NCBI GenBank assembly: GCA_014376425.1
Contig: JACMRO010000366.1
Coordinates: forward strand, 1-17,256
Length of the DNA stretch: 17,256 nucleotides
Direction: 5' to 3'
Origin: Rubritepida sp.
GTDB lineage: Bacteria > Pseudomonadota > Alphaproteobacteria > Acetobacterales > Acetobacteraceae
This document shows, piece by piece, positions 7,226 to 14,339 of the stretch. Made by a program: the position numbers and the translations under genes. Under the pieces are notes generated by a model, which saw only the letters and a program-made list of their open reading frames with translations, did not search any database and was not told where the DNA came from. The stretch's first letter is position 1. Each line of letters opens with the position of its first letter.

Positions 7226-7906
7226 GTGAATAACTGGGACCGCTTCACCGATAGCTTCTTCAACGCCCGCGTTGCCGCCGAATATCTCCCCAAGATCATC
7301 GACGGCTTCTGGCTGACCGTCCTGCTCGCCGCCTGTGTCATCGTCACCGGCCTGGTCGCGGGGCTGGCGCTGGCGGTGCTCCGCGCGTTGGGCGTGCGCC
7401 CCCTGAACTGGCTGATCATCTTCGTGGTCGATCTGTTCCGTGCCCTGCCGCCGCTGGTCATCATCGTGCTGATCTACTTTGGCCTGCCCGGGCTGGGGCT
7501 AGAGTTCTCAGGCTTTGCAGCCGCCTGGCTGTCACTGTCACTGGTGCTGATGGCCTTTGCCGAGGAGATCTACTGGGCCGGCATCACCGCGGTGCCGGCG
7601 GGGCAGTGGGAGGCGTCGCGCAGCCTGGGCCTGCCATTCCTGGTGACCTTCCTGCTCATTATCATGCCGCAGGCGATCCGCATCGTGATCCCGCCGCTGA
7701 CCAACCGAACCATCGCCATCACCAAGGGCACGGCCCTGGCGTCGGTGGTCGCGGTGCCGGAGATTCTGGGCGCCGCGCAGGCCGGGGTCAGCTTCTCCTT
7801 CAACCCCACGCCGCTCACCCTGGGGGCGGCGGCCTACCTGGTGCTGTTCCTGCCGGTGGTGGTGCTGGGGCGCTGGGTCGAGACGCGCTTTGCGTGGAAG
7901 CGGTGA
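7226..7906 (+). CDS. Polar amino-acid ABC transporter permease 1 (HisM/GlnP family)
   Basis: A 226-aa inner-membrane protein with about five helices. The family's N-terminal phrase LTVLLAACVIVTGLVAG is followed by VVDLFRALPPLVIIVLIYFG (67-86) and the EAA loop, EASRSLGLPFLVTFLLIIMPQAIR (positions 129-152), which contacts the ATPase. Start is GTG at 7226, giving MNNWDRF; no ATG fits and the Shine-Dalgarno is poor, so translation may be weak. It lies 56 nt after the binding-protein gene and 1 nt before the second permease. Paired permeases of this type form a heterodimeric channel. The substrate is likely a polar amino acid by family, not shown by the sequence. Confidence 0.93.
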   Translation: MNNWDRFTDSFFNARVAAEYLPKIIDGFWLTVLLAACVIVTGLVAGLALAVLRALGVRPLNWLIIFVVDLFRALPPLVIIVLIYFGLPGLGLEFSGFAAAWLSLSLVLMAFAEEIYWAGITAVPAGQWEASRSLGLPFLVTFLLIIMPQAIRIVIPPLTNRTIAITKGTALASVVAVPEILGAAQAGVSFSFNPTPLTLGAAAYLVLFLPVVVLGRWVETRFAWKR

Positions 7907-7907
7907 C

Positions 7908-8582
7908 ATGAACGACTTCCTCGAAGCATTCTTCTCGCTCGACATCCTGCGGCAGGCGTGGCCCATCCTGCTCCAGGGCTTTGGGCAGACGCTGCTGCTG
8001 TCGGCCATCACGGTGCCGCTTGGCATCCTGGGTGGGCTGGTGCTGGCGCTGCTATCCACCGTGCGCAGCCCCTGGGTGCGCTGGCCGCTGATCGCCTGGG
8101 TGGATGTGTTTCGCGCCCTGCCGCCGCTGGTGCTGCTGGTCTTCGTCTATGCCGGGCTGCCCTTCGCGGGCATCGAGGTTTCGGCCTTGTGGGCCGTCGC
8201 CATCGGCTTCTTCCTCAACACCGGCGCCTATTACGGGGAGATTTTCCGCGCCGGGCTGGAAAGCGTGCCGGCCGGCCAGCGCGAAGCCGCCCGCGCGCTG
8301 GGGCTGCACCGCGCCCAGACCATGGCGCTGATCGTCATGCCGCAAGCCATCCGCAACGTGCTGCCCGACCTGGTGTCGAACACGCTGGAGGTGGTGAAGC
8401 TGACCTCCATCGCGTCGGTCGTCGCCATGCCCGAGCTGCTGTTCCAGGCCCGCCAGGCGCAGAGCGTGACCTACAATGCGACGCCGATCATGGCCGCCGC
8501 GGTAGCGTACTTCCTGCTGTTGTGGCCGCTGGTGCGGCTGCTGAGCCGGCTGGAGAACCGTCAGCTCGCATCGCGGCGCTGA
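7908..8582 (+). CDS. Polar amino-acid ABC transporter permease 2 (HisM/GlnP family)
   Basis: A 224-aa inner-membrane permease, partner of the preceding gene. It shows the same layout: VDVFRALPPLVLLVFVYAG (65-83), then NTGAYYGEIFRAGLESVPAGQ (104-124, the canonical version of this family segment), then the EAA loop EAARALGLHRAQTMALIVMPQ (126-146), and helix-forming IASVVAMPELL. ATG 7908 follows GGAAGCGG, just one base after the stop of permease 1, so translation is probably coupled. Its last 22 nt are also the 3' end of a gene on the other strand. The ATPase that should complete the transporter is not in this window. Confidence 0.95.
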   Translation: MNDFLEAFFSLDILRQAWPILLQGFGQTLLLSAITVPLGILGGLVLALLSTVRSPWVRWPLIAWVDVFRALPPLVLLVFVYAGLPFAGIEVSALWAVAIGFFLNTGAYYGEIFRAGLESVPAGQREAARALGLHRAQTMALIVMPQAIRNVLPDLVSNTLEVVKLTSIASVVAMPELLFQARQAQSVTYNATPIMAAAVAYFLLLWPLVRLLSRLENRQLASRR

Positions 8583-8857
8583 CGCCACCAGCGCAGCACT
8601 ATCGGCGCGTAGGGTAGCAGCGAGACCAGTATTATGGGTGCGGTCACCAGCAGCAGAAAGCGAATGGTGGAAACCGTCGCCAGCAGCCCGCCCCAGTCGC
8701 GGCCGGCCACGATGCAGGGCTGCGGCCTGGCCTTGTCGACCTGGCAACCCGCAACATCGGCGAAGATGCTAGCGAAGACCACACACAACACGCACAGAAA
8801 TAGCAGCCCGACCAGCAGCGTCAGCGCCGGGATGTGCCACAGCCAGGCCCTGCGCAT
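8561..8857 (-). CDS. Small membrane protein with two helices, unknown function
   Basis: A 98-aa protein beginning MRRAWLWHIPALTLLVGLLF. It has two transmembrane segments (about 10-32 and 64-86) flanking a loop of about 30 residues that contains a cysteine pair (C38, C48), and a basic tail (RWWRQRRDAS). By the positive-inside rule both ends would be cytoplasmic and the Cys loop periplasmic, where a disulfide is possible. ATG 8857 overlaps the TGA of the DUF3237 gene (TGATG), implying translational coupling; a GTG one codon earlier is an alternative start. Its 3' end overlaps the 3' end of permease 2 by 22 nt on the opposite strand. I do not recognise a family. Confidence 0.7.
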   Translation of the reverse strand: MRRAWLWHIPALTLLVGLLFLCVLCVVFASIFADVAGCQVDKARPQPCIVAGRDWGGLLATVSTIRFLLLVTAPIILVSLLPYAPIVLRWWRQRRDAS

Positions 8858-9312
8858 CACCGCACCGCGTAGACGTCGTAGCGCGGACCGGCGGGCGGCC
8901 GCTGCCCGACGCCGATCGCCAGCACCCGGTTCATCCAGGCCAGCGTCGCGTCGCCCGTCTCGAAGCGGATCGCGACGCGGAAATAGTAGTCGGACGGCGG
9001 CACCGCCTCGCCGGCGCCCAGCCGCGCCAGCACCTCGGCCGGGCCGGTGCGGATGCCGGTGTAGTGCACATAGACCAGCGCGCCGGATGCCGCACGGATG
9101 GTCAGGCGCACATCCATATGCGCGGTGCCGTCCGGCTCCAGCCGCAGCCAGTCGGCGCTGGCGCCGCCGACCACCTCGCCGGTCAGCGCCGGGCCATGCA
9201 CGGTGCCGCCCACCACCGGCACCACCCGCAGGCCCTCGCTCACCGCCTGCGGCACGCCGACCGCGATGTCCATGGTGAACAGGTATTCGGTGTCGAGCGG
9301 CAGCGGGGCCAT
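8857..9312 (-). CDS. DUF3237 (UPF0311) family protein
   Basis: A 151-aa protein without a signal peptide, predicted to be mostly beta strand. The family pattern is clear: an early strand with LFTMDIAVG, then VVPVVGGTVHGPALTGEVVGG (30-50), ADWLRLEPDGTAHMDVRLTI (53-72), GALVYVHYTG (77-86), YYFRVAIRFETG (109-120), LAWMNRVLAIGVGQR and a closing YDVYAV. DUF3237 proteins have no established biochemical role, although they form small barrels. The start is well supported by AGGAGAG 5 nt before the ATG. It is followed by the overlapping 98-aa membrane protein on the same strand, and is divergent from the exported protein starting at 9418. Confidence 0.88.
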   Translation of the reverse strand: MAPLPLDTEYLFTMDIAVGVPQAVSEGLRVVPVVGGTVHGPALTGEVVGGASADWLRLEPDGTAHMDVRLTIRAASGALVYVHYTGIRTGPAEVLARLGAGEAVPPSDYYFRVAIRFETGDATLAWMNRVLAIGVGQRPPAGPRYDVYAVR

Positions 9313-9417
9313 GGCGTCTCTCCTGGCGTGATCGGAGCTGCTAGCCTGGCAACCTTGGCCGGAGAGGGCAACCGCCGCCCGATCCTGACGTTACAGAGCG
9401 ATGGAATCGGAGGCGAC

Positions 9418-9843
9418 ATGTCCGCACGCATCACCCTGACCGCGCTGGCCCTCATGGCCGGGATTGCGCTGCCAGCCATGGCCACGGCCCAGGGAGCGAG
9501 CGACAGTGGCGACAGTGGCAGCAATGTCGCTGACCAGATCGAAAGCAAGCGGGACCGGGGCGATCGCGAATGGCGCGGCAACCGTGGCAACCGCGGTGAC
9601 CGCGGCTACCGACGGCCGGCCTATGGCTACGCGCCGGCCCCCGTCTACCGCGACGGCGGCGGCGGTGTGCCACTGGTCGGCGGCGCGCTGCTTGGCCTCG
9701 GGCTGGGCGCCGTGCTGGGCGGTGCGCTGACCCCTGGCCAGGCCGCACCGGCACCGCAATACGCGCCGGCACCGCATTACGCGCCGCCGCCGCCGGCCTA
9801 CTACGCGCCGGGCAAGCCGCCGTCCGGCTTTTCCGGGTATTGA
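9418..9843 (+). CDS. Exported Arg/Gly-rich protein with glycine-zipper segment
   Basis: A 141-aa protein. Residues 1-24 form a signal peptide ending AMATA before Q25. Next is an Asp/Ser/Gly stretch, then a charged Arg/Gly/Asp-rich region of GNRGNRGDRG type (about 44-64), then a hydrophobic small-residue segment LVGGALLGLGLGAVLGGAL (86-104) that resembles a glycine-zipper membrane-associating helix, and a Pro/Tyr/Ala-rich tail with repeated APAPHYAPPPP. It is likely periplasmic or outer-membrane associated. The start is supported by GGAGG 4 nt before the ATG. The Spy/CpxP-like gene starts 10 nt after its stop, so the two may share an envelope-stress or surface role. No specific function can be given. 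Confidence 0.82.
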   Translation: MSARITLTALALMAGIALPAMATAQGASDSGDSGSNVADQIESKRDRGDREWRGNRGNRGDRGYRRPAYGYAPAPVYRDGGGGVPLVGGALLGLGLGAVLGGALTPGQAAPAPQYAPAPHYAPPPPAYYAPGKPPSGFSGY

Positions 9844-9853
9844 GGATCAAGCC

Positions 9854-10366
9854 ATGAAACATGTCATGCCACACCTTCTGGCGGCCTGCCTTACCCTGGC
9901 CGTGCTCCCAGCCTGGGGTCAGCAGCCCGCAAGCCAGGCCCCACGCCCCGCCCGGGCGCCCGCGGCCCAGCCGCCGGTGCCCGAGGCCACCGGCGTCACC
10001 ACCGCGCAGGGGCGCGCGGCCACAGACGCGCATCTCGCGCAGATGCGTGGCCGCTTCAAGGTCACGCCTGCGCAGGTGCCCCAGTGGGATGTTTTCGCGA
10101 CCGTCAGCCGGGAGAACACCGAGGAGATGCATGAGCGCTTCGAGCGTCGTCGCGCCGGCCTGGCGCGCTTCGACGCGGCGCAGAACATGGCCGACTTCGC
10201 ACAGATCTCGGAGCTGCACGCCCGGCAGCTCGTACGCCTTTCGGCCGCCTTCCAGGCGCTGTACGCCCTCATGCCCGCCGATCAACAGCGCGAGGCGGAC
10301 GCCTACTTCCGCGAGGTGCGGAACCCGGAGCGCCCGGCCCGCGCTCCGCGCCGGGCCACGCAGTAG
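9854..10366 (+). CDS. Spy/CpxP-like periplasmic protein (LTxxQ motif family)
   Basis: A 170-aa exported protein. The signal peptide is about 1-22 (cleavage after AWG), followed by a Pro/Ala-rich linker (24-45) and a helical domain (55-155). Two LTxxQ-like motifs stand out, VTPAQ (70-74) and MPADQQ (140-145), separated by amphipathic helices rich in Glu, Arg and Met, as in Spy/CpxP proteins. Those are periplasmic chaperones or stress-response modulators. The tail is basic and Pro-rich. GAGG, overlapping the previous stop codon, lies 9 nt upstream of the ATG, so the gene probably forms an operon with the preceding exported protein. Family assignment rests on motif spacing and general layout, since these proteins diverge quickly. 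Confidence 0.75.
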   Translation: MKHVMPHLLAACLTLAVLPAWGQQPASQAPRPARAPAAQPPVPEATGVTTAQGRAATDAHLAQMRGRFKVTPAQVPQWDVFATVSRENTEEMHERFERRRAGLARFDAAQNMADFAQISELHARQLVRLSAAFQALYALMPADQQREADAYFREVRNPERPARAPRRATQ

Positions 10367-10490
10367 GCCCCAGGCATTGGGATGCGGCGGTTTGCACGCC
10401 TGGTGACGGCGGTTGCGCATTCGGGTTGATTGGTTCCCCCGCCACGGGTCATGCTGCCGTTGAAGATCAGGTTGCGGTCGGAGGATTCTG

Positions 10491-11234
10491 ATGCAGGTCG
10501 CCATCGTCACCGGCGCAGCCCGCGGCATTGGCCATGCCACGGCGCGCGAATTCCTGGCTCGGGGTTGGGCCGTAGCACTGCTCGATATCGAGCCTGCGCG
10601 GCTCGATGACCCCCAGGCGTTGTGCTGGGAATGCGACGTCTCGCAGCCGGCCTCGGTGGCTGCCGCGGTGGCCGGTGTGCACGCCCATTTCGGTCGCATC
10701 GACGCGCTGGTGAACAATGCCGGCATCGCGATCTTCAAGCCGTTGCTGGAAACGACGCTGGAGGACTGGAACCACGTCATGGCGGTCAACCTGACCGGGC
10801 CGTTCCTGATGGCGCAGGCGGTGGCGCCACTGATGGGGCAGGGCGGTGCCATGGTGAATGTCACCTCGATTTCGGGCCTGCGCGCATCCACCCTGCGGGT
10901 GGCCTACGGTACCTCGAAGGCCGGCCTTGCCCATCTCACCAAGCAATTGGCGGCGGAGCTTGCGCCGCTCGGCATCCGGGTCAACGCGGTGGCGCCGGGG
11001 CCGGTGGAGACGGCCATGGCAAAGGCCGTGCACACGCCCGAAATCCGTGCCGACTACAACAACGCCATCCCGCTGGGCCGCTACGGCACCGAGGAGGAAC
11101 TGGCGCAGGTCATCGTCTTTTTGTGCTCCGATCAGGCGAGCTACATCACCGGCCAGGTGCTGGCGGTGGATGGCGGGTTCGAGAGCACCGGCATTGGCCT
11201 GGCCACCATGCGGGCCGCGCGCCGCAACCGATGA
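10491..11234 (+). CDS. SDR family NAD(P)-dependent oxidoreductase
   Basis: A 247-aa classical short-chain dehydrogenase/reductase. The cofactor motif TGAARGIG spans 7-14, the acidic D32 after strand 2 (LLDIE) suggests NAD(H) preference, the structural NNAG is at 75-78, N100 is in MAVNLTG, and the catalytic residues are S126, Y139 and K143 (YGTSK). The PG motif (APGPVETAM) and the C-terminal ITGQVLAVDGGF are typical. It is cytoplasmic; the substrate is unknown. The start is backed by GGAGG 6 nt before the ATG. Its stop overlaps the ATG of the DHA2 transporter (ATGA), so the two are translationally coupled, which would fit an enzyme acting on a compound that the exporter handles (inference). 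Confidence 0.95.
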   Translation: MQVAIVTGAARGIGHATAREFLARGWAVALLDIEPARLDDPQALCWECDVSQPASVAAAVAGVHAHFGRIDALVNNAGIAIFKPLLETTLEDWNHVMAVNLTGPFLMAQAVAPLMGQGGAMVNVTSISGLRASTLRVAYGTSKAGLAHLTKQLAAELAPLGIRVNAVAPGPVETAMAKAVHTPEIRADYNNAIPLGRYGTEEELAQVIVFLCSDQASYITGQVLAVDGGFESTGIGLATMRAARRNR

Positions 11235-12580
11235 GCGATGCGCAGGACGGCCTGCCCGAGGGGCGCCGCGGTGCGGCCATGGCCTGCATCGCGGCGGGCA
11301 TCACCATCACCGTGCTGGACGGCACCATGGTGAATGTGGCGCTGCCGACCATCGCGCGCGAGCTTGCGATCTCGGCCGCGGCGGTGACATGGGTGGTCAA
11401 TGCCTACCAGCTGGCGGTCGTCAGCCTGCTGCTGCCATTCGCCGCTCTGGGCGAGGTGTTCGGCTTCCGTCGCGTCTATCGCTTCGGATTGTGCGTGTTC
11501 ATCATCGGCGCGCTGGGCAGCGCCTTCGCGCCGGGTCTGGAAATGCTGTTGGCCAGCCGCGTGCTGCAGGGGGTGGGGAGTGCGGCGGTGATGAGCCTGT
11601 CGGCTGGCCTGGTGCGGCACACCTATCCCATCGCCCAGCTGGGCCGCGCCATCGGGCTGAACGCCTTCATGGTGGCGATGGCCTCGGCCACCGGGCCATC
11701 GATCGGCAGCGCCATCATCACCCTCGCCGGTTGGCCGGCGGTGTTCCTGGTGACCGTGCCGATCGGGCTGGTGGTGCTGCTGCTGGGCAGCCGCCTGCTA
11801 CCCGACATCGCGCCGCAGGAGCGGCCGTTCGACTGGCTGGGGGCGGCGCTGAACGTGCTGAGCTTCTCGCTGCTGTTCCTGGGGCTGGACATGCTGCTGA
11901 TCTGGCCCGCGCCGGGGGTGGTGCTGATTGTGCTGGCGGGCTTGAGTTTCGCGGCCCTGGTGCGGCTGCAATGGCGCCAACGGACGCCGCTGCTGCCGCT
12001 CGACCTGCTGCGGATCCGACCGGTGCGGCTGGCGATCATGGCCTCCGCCTGCATGTTCGGGGCGCAGGCCATGGTCTATGTCGCGATGCCGTTCCACCTG
12101 ACGGCGGCGGGCCGCACCGTCGCCGAGATCGGATTGATGATCTCGCCCTGGCCGGCGGCCATCGCGCTGTCGGCCCCCCTGGCGGGGCGGTTGGCGGACC
12201 GTGCGAATGCCGCCTGGCCCTGCGCCCTGGGCTCGGTTTTCGTCGCCCTGGGGTTGCTGCTGGTCGCGTGGTTACCGGCGGGCGGCGACCGCTGGCCAGT
12301 GATGGCCGCGCTGTTCCTGTGTGGTGCGGGTTTCGGCGCGTTCCAGGCGCCCAACAACCGAGCTATGCTGGCCAGCGCGCCGCGCAGCCGCGCCGGCAGC
12401 GCGGGCGGCATGCAGAGCACTGCGCGCGTGCTGGGCCAGGCCACTGGCACGACGCTGGTCGCCACGGTGTTCCACTTCTCACATGAAGGCCCGGATATTG
12501 CGGTGCCGGCGCTGTACCTGGCGGCCGGGTTGGCGGGCGCCGCGGTGGCGGTGAACCTGGTCAGGCAGCGGGCGGGATGA
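11231..12580 (+). CDS. DHA2-type MFS drug/metabolite exporter (EmrB/QacA family)
   Basis: A 449-aa inner-membrane protein. Helix 1 holds the DHA2 signature LDGTMVNVALPTIA (29-42). Motif A is degenerate (GEVFGFRRVYRFG, 74-86, lacking the usual D of GxLaDrxGrk), motif B is ASRVLQGVGSAAV (108-120) and motif C is GPSIGSAIITLAGWPAVF (155-172). The C-terminal half has a second loop GRLADRANA and GFGAFQAPNNRAML, typical of the family. The length fits the shorter 14-helix members. It is probably a proton-driven exporter. ATG 11231 overlaps the SDR stop by 4 nt. No local TetR/MarR-type regulator, membrane-fusion protein or outer-membrane partner is seen. Confidence 0.92.
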   Translation: MSDAQDGLPEGRRGAAMACIAAGITITVLDGTMVNVALPTIARELAISAAAVTWVVNAYQLAVVSLLLPFAALGEVFGFRRVYRFGLCVFIIGALGSAFAPGLEMLLASRVLQGVGSAAVMSLSAGLVRHTYPIAQLGRAIGLNAFMVAMASATGPSIGSAIITLAGWPAVFLVTVPIGLVVLLLGSRLLPDIAPQERPFDWLGAALNVLSFSLLFLGLDMLLIWPAPGVVLIVLAGLSFAALVRLQWRQRTPLLPLDLLRIRPVRLAIMASACMFGAQAMVYVAMPFHLTAAGRTVAEIGLMISPWPAAIALSAPLAGRLADRANAAWPCALGSVFVALGLLLVAWLPAGGDRWPVMAALFLCGAGFGAFQAPNNRAMLASAPRSRAGSAGGMQSTARVLGQATGTTLVATVFHFSHEGPDIAVPALYLAAGLAGAAVAVNLVRQRAG

Positions 12581-12581
12581 C

Positions 12582-12610
12582 GGGCGGCCCGCCCGGCGCG
12601 CCCGCGCGCC
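12582..12610 (+). terminator. Two adjacent GC hairpins after the DHA2 exporter
   Basis: GGGCG-GCC-CGCCC (12582-12594) is followed at once by GGCGCG-CCCG-CGCGCC (12595-12610), both perfect stems starting two bases after the stop codon. There is no T-run, so if it ends transcription it does so without the classical U-tract. In such GC-rich DNA short palindromes also arise by chance. Confidence 0.35.
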
Positions 12611-13103
12611 TGGGGCAGGGTTGTGCCAGGCCTGGGTGGATGGCGTCGCGGTCCGAGGCTGAGGTGCAATTCTTTGGCGAAACTGGACACCCGATGTTTG
12701 TGGTGCAAGAAGCCGATGCACTGGGGATCCGACCCTTGTCGAGGTCAACACGCGTGGACCACAGCGCAATACGCGGTTCTGGTTACACGAAAAGAAAGAC
12801 GCGACATTTGAACCGCATCGGTCAACAGGGTTGCCTGTGGTAAGCCTTGCTTCATGCCGAGGCTCCAGGTTTTCGGCTGGTAGCCAATGTGGCCGGGCTT
12901 GGCGGGGAACATGCGGCGGCGGCTGAAAACTATGACGTCGGATCTCGGGCTTTGAGGCTGCCACGTGTACGGCGGGTGGCCGTCAAGAAACCTTCTGCCG
13001 ATCAGCTGCCGGTGCAAGGTCTGCTCCGCATTGCCCTGCGTCAACCTATCGTCGCCCCGGTCAGGGGTGGGCGGTTGATCGCTCAACAGGATGCGGGTTT
13101 CTG
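12611..13103. other. 493-nt stretch with no recognisable gene
   Basis: This lies between the exporter and the glycosyltransferase and is less GC-rich than the flanking genes. Both strands hold short open frames (for example 12847-13104 plus, starting TTG; 12745-13086 minus), but none has a good start with ribosome site, a family resemblance or consistent third-position bias. It may hold the glycosyltransferase promoter and the decayed remains of a gene. A small hairpin ACAGG-GTTG-CCTGT is at 12825-12838. No clear -35/-10 pair was found. Confidence 0.45.
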
Positions 13104-14339
13104 ATGCGCTTCGTCTTCGTCCACCAGAACTGTCCCGGGCAATATTTGCACTACATACGAGAATTACTGCGGCGGAACCGGCATGAGGTATTCTTCATCA
13201 CCGGGGCCAACGCCAACGAAATTCCTGGCCTGCGCAAGTTGAGCTACCTGCCGTCGATGGGATCCACCCCCGGCATTCAGATCAACGCGGTCGAGTTCGA
13301 ATCGGCGATGATCCGTGCGCAGGCTGCCTATGGAATGGCAGTCAAGCTGAGTGACCTTGGCATGCGGCCCGATGTCGTGATCGGCCACAATGGCTGGGGC
13401 GAAATGCTGCACATCGCCGATGTTTGGCCCGATGTGCCGCGGATTGGCTATTTTGAATTCTTTTACCACACTCACGGGCTGGACGTGGATTTCGACCCCG
13501 AGTTCCCGATGGCGACTGAGGCGCGAGCCCGGATTCGGGTGAAGAACGCGGTGAATTTGCTGGGGCTTGAGGCCTGCACCGTCGGGCAAACGCCCACCGA
13601 GTTCCAGCGGTCCACCTATCCTGCCTGGGCGCGCGACAAGATCCGGCTGATCCCCGAGGGCGCGCCGATGGATGCGTGCCATCCCGACACGACGGCGGTG
13701 TTCCGCCTGCCTGGCACGCGGCGAAGTTGGCAAACCAGTGGGCCGCGGCGGCTCGTCACCTTCGTGGCGCGAAACCTGGAGCCCTATCGGGGCGTGCATA
13801 TCATGCTGCGCGCCCTGCCCGCGCTTTTGGCGGCCCGGCCTGATCTGGACGTCGTGATGGTGGGTGGCGATGGCGTCTCCTACGGCGCGTTGCCCCCGGG
13901 GGGCGGCAGCTGGAAGGACGTCTTCTTGGCCGAATTGGGCGATCGGGTAGATACTGGCCGAGTATTCTTCCCCGGGCAGATCGAATACCGGGATTATGTG
14001 AAGCTCCTGCAAGTCTCGGCAGCGCATGTGTATCTGACCTATCCCTTCGTTGCGTCCTGGTCGTTGCGGGAGGCTATGGCGACAGGTTGCGCGATTGTGG
14101 CCAGCGACACGGCGCCAGTGCGCGAATTCATCATCCACGGCGAGAACGGGCTGCTGGTGCCGTTCCTGGAGCCTGGCGCTCTTGTGGGGGCCATTCTGGC
14201 CGTTCTGGGTGACCCCAAACTCTCGAACCGACTCAGGAATGGCGCCCTAGCGTATGCAAAGGCAAAACTTGATGGGGCATATCACATTTCCGCGATGGAT
14301 AGTCTCGTCCGCGAGATAACCGGCCAGGAGCCGAAATAA
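13104..14339 (+). CDS. Family 4 glycosyltransferase (GT-B fold, Glyco_trans_4_3 type N-domain)
   Basis: A 411-aa cytoplasmic or membrane-associated enzyme expected to move a sugar from a nucleotide-sugar to an unknown acceptor. The N-domain opens with MRFVFVHQNCPGQYLHYIRE (1-20), a hallmark of this subgroup, followed by DVVIGHNGWGEML (90-102) and IGYFEFFYH (114-122). The C-domain is a classical glycosyltransferase group 1 fold: LVTFVARNLEPYRGVHIMLR (217-236, donor binding), then YVKLLQVSAAHVYLTYPFVA (298-317), and WSLREAMATGCAIVASDTAP (319-338), with E323 the expected donor-ribose glutamate. The first Glu of the common E-x7-E pair is replaced by F315. The ATG at 13104 follows a modest AGG/GGG-rich site. 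It precedes an AT-rich island and a Ser/Thr/Asn-rich repeat protein, which could be its glycan acceptor (inference). Third-position GC is lower than in the genes to the left. Confidence 0.93.
   Translation: MRFVFVHQNCPGQYLHYIRELLRRNRHEVFFITGANANEIPGLRKLSYLPSMGSTPGIQINAVEFESAMIRAQAAYGMAVKLSDLGMRPDVVIGHNGWGEMLHIADVWPDVPRIGYFEFFYHTHGLDVDFDPEFPMATEARARIRVKNAVNLLGLEACTVGQTPTEFQRSTYPAWARDKIRLIPEGAPMDACHPDTTAVFRLPGTRRSWQTSGPRRLVTFVARNLEPYRGVHIMLRALPALLAARPDLDVVMVGGDGVSYGALPPGGGSWKDVFLAELGDRVDTGRVFFPGQIEYRDYVKLLQVSAAHVYLTYPFVASWSLREAMATGCAIVASDTAPVREFIIHGENGLLVPFLEPGALVGAILAVLGDPKLSNRLRNGALAYAKAKLDGAYHISAMDSLVREITGQEPK

Noticed and set aside
10370..10403. CCAGGC/GCCTGG dyad after the Spy/CpxP-like gene as a terminator
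   Set aside because: It is a 6-bp stem with a 22-nt loop and no T-run, too weak to call.
12577..12843. 88-codon frame overlapping the exporter stop as ATGA
   Set aside because: Its first part covers GC hairpins and its composition is inconsistent; no motif or recognised family was seen.
12847..13104. 85-codon plus-strand frame whose stop overlaps the glycosyltransferase start
   Set aside because: It starts with TTG without a ribosome site, shows no family resemblance and has weak codon bias; the overlap may be chance.
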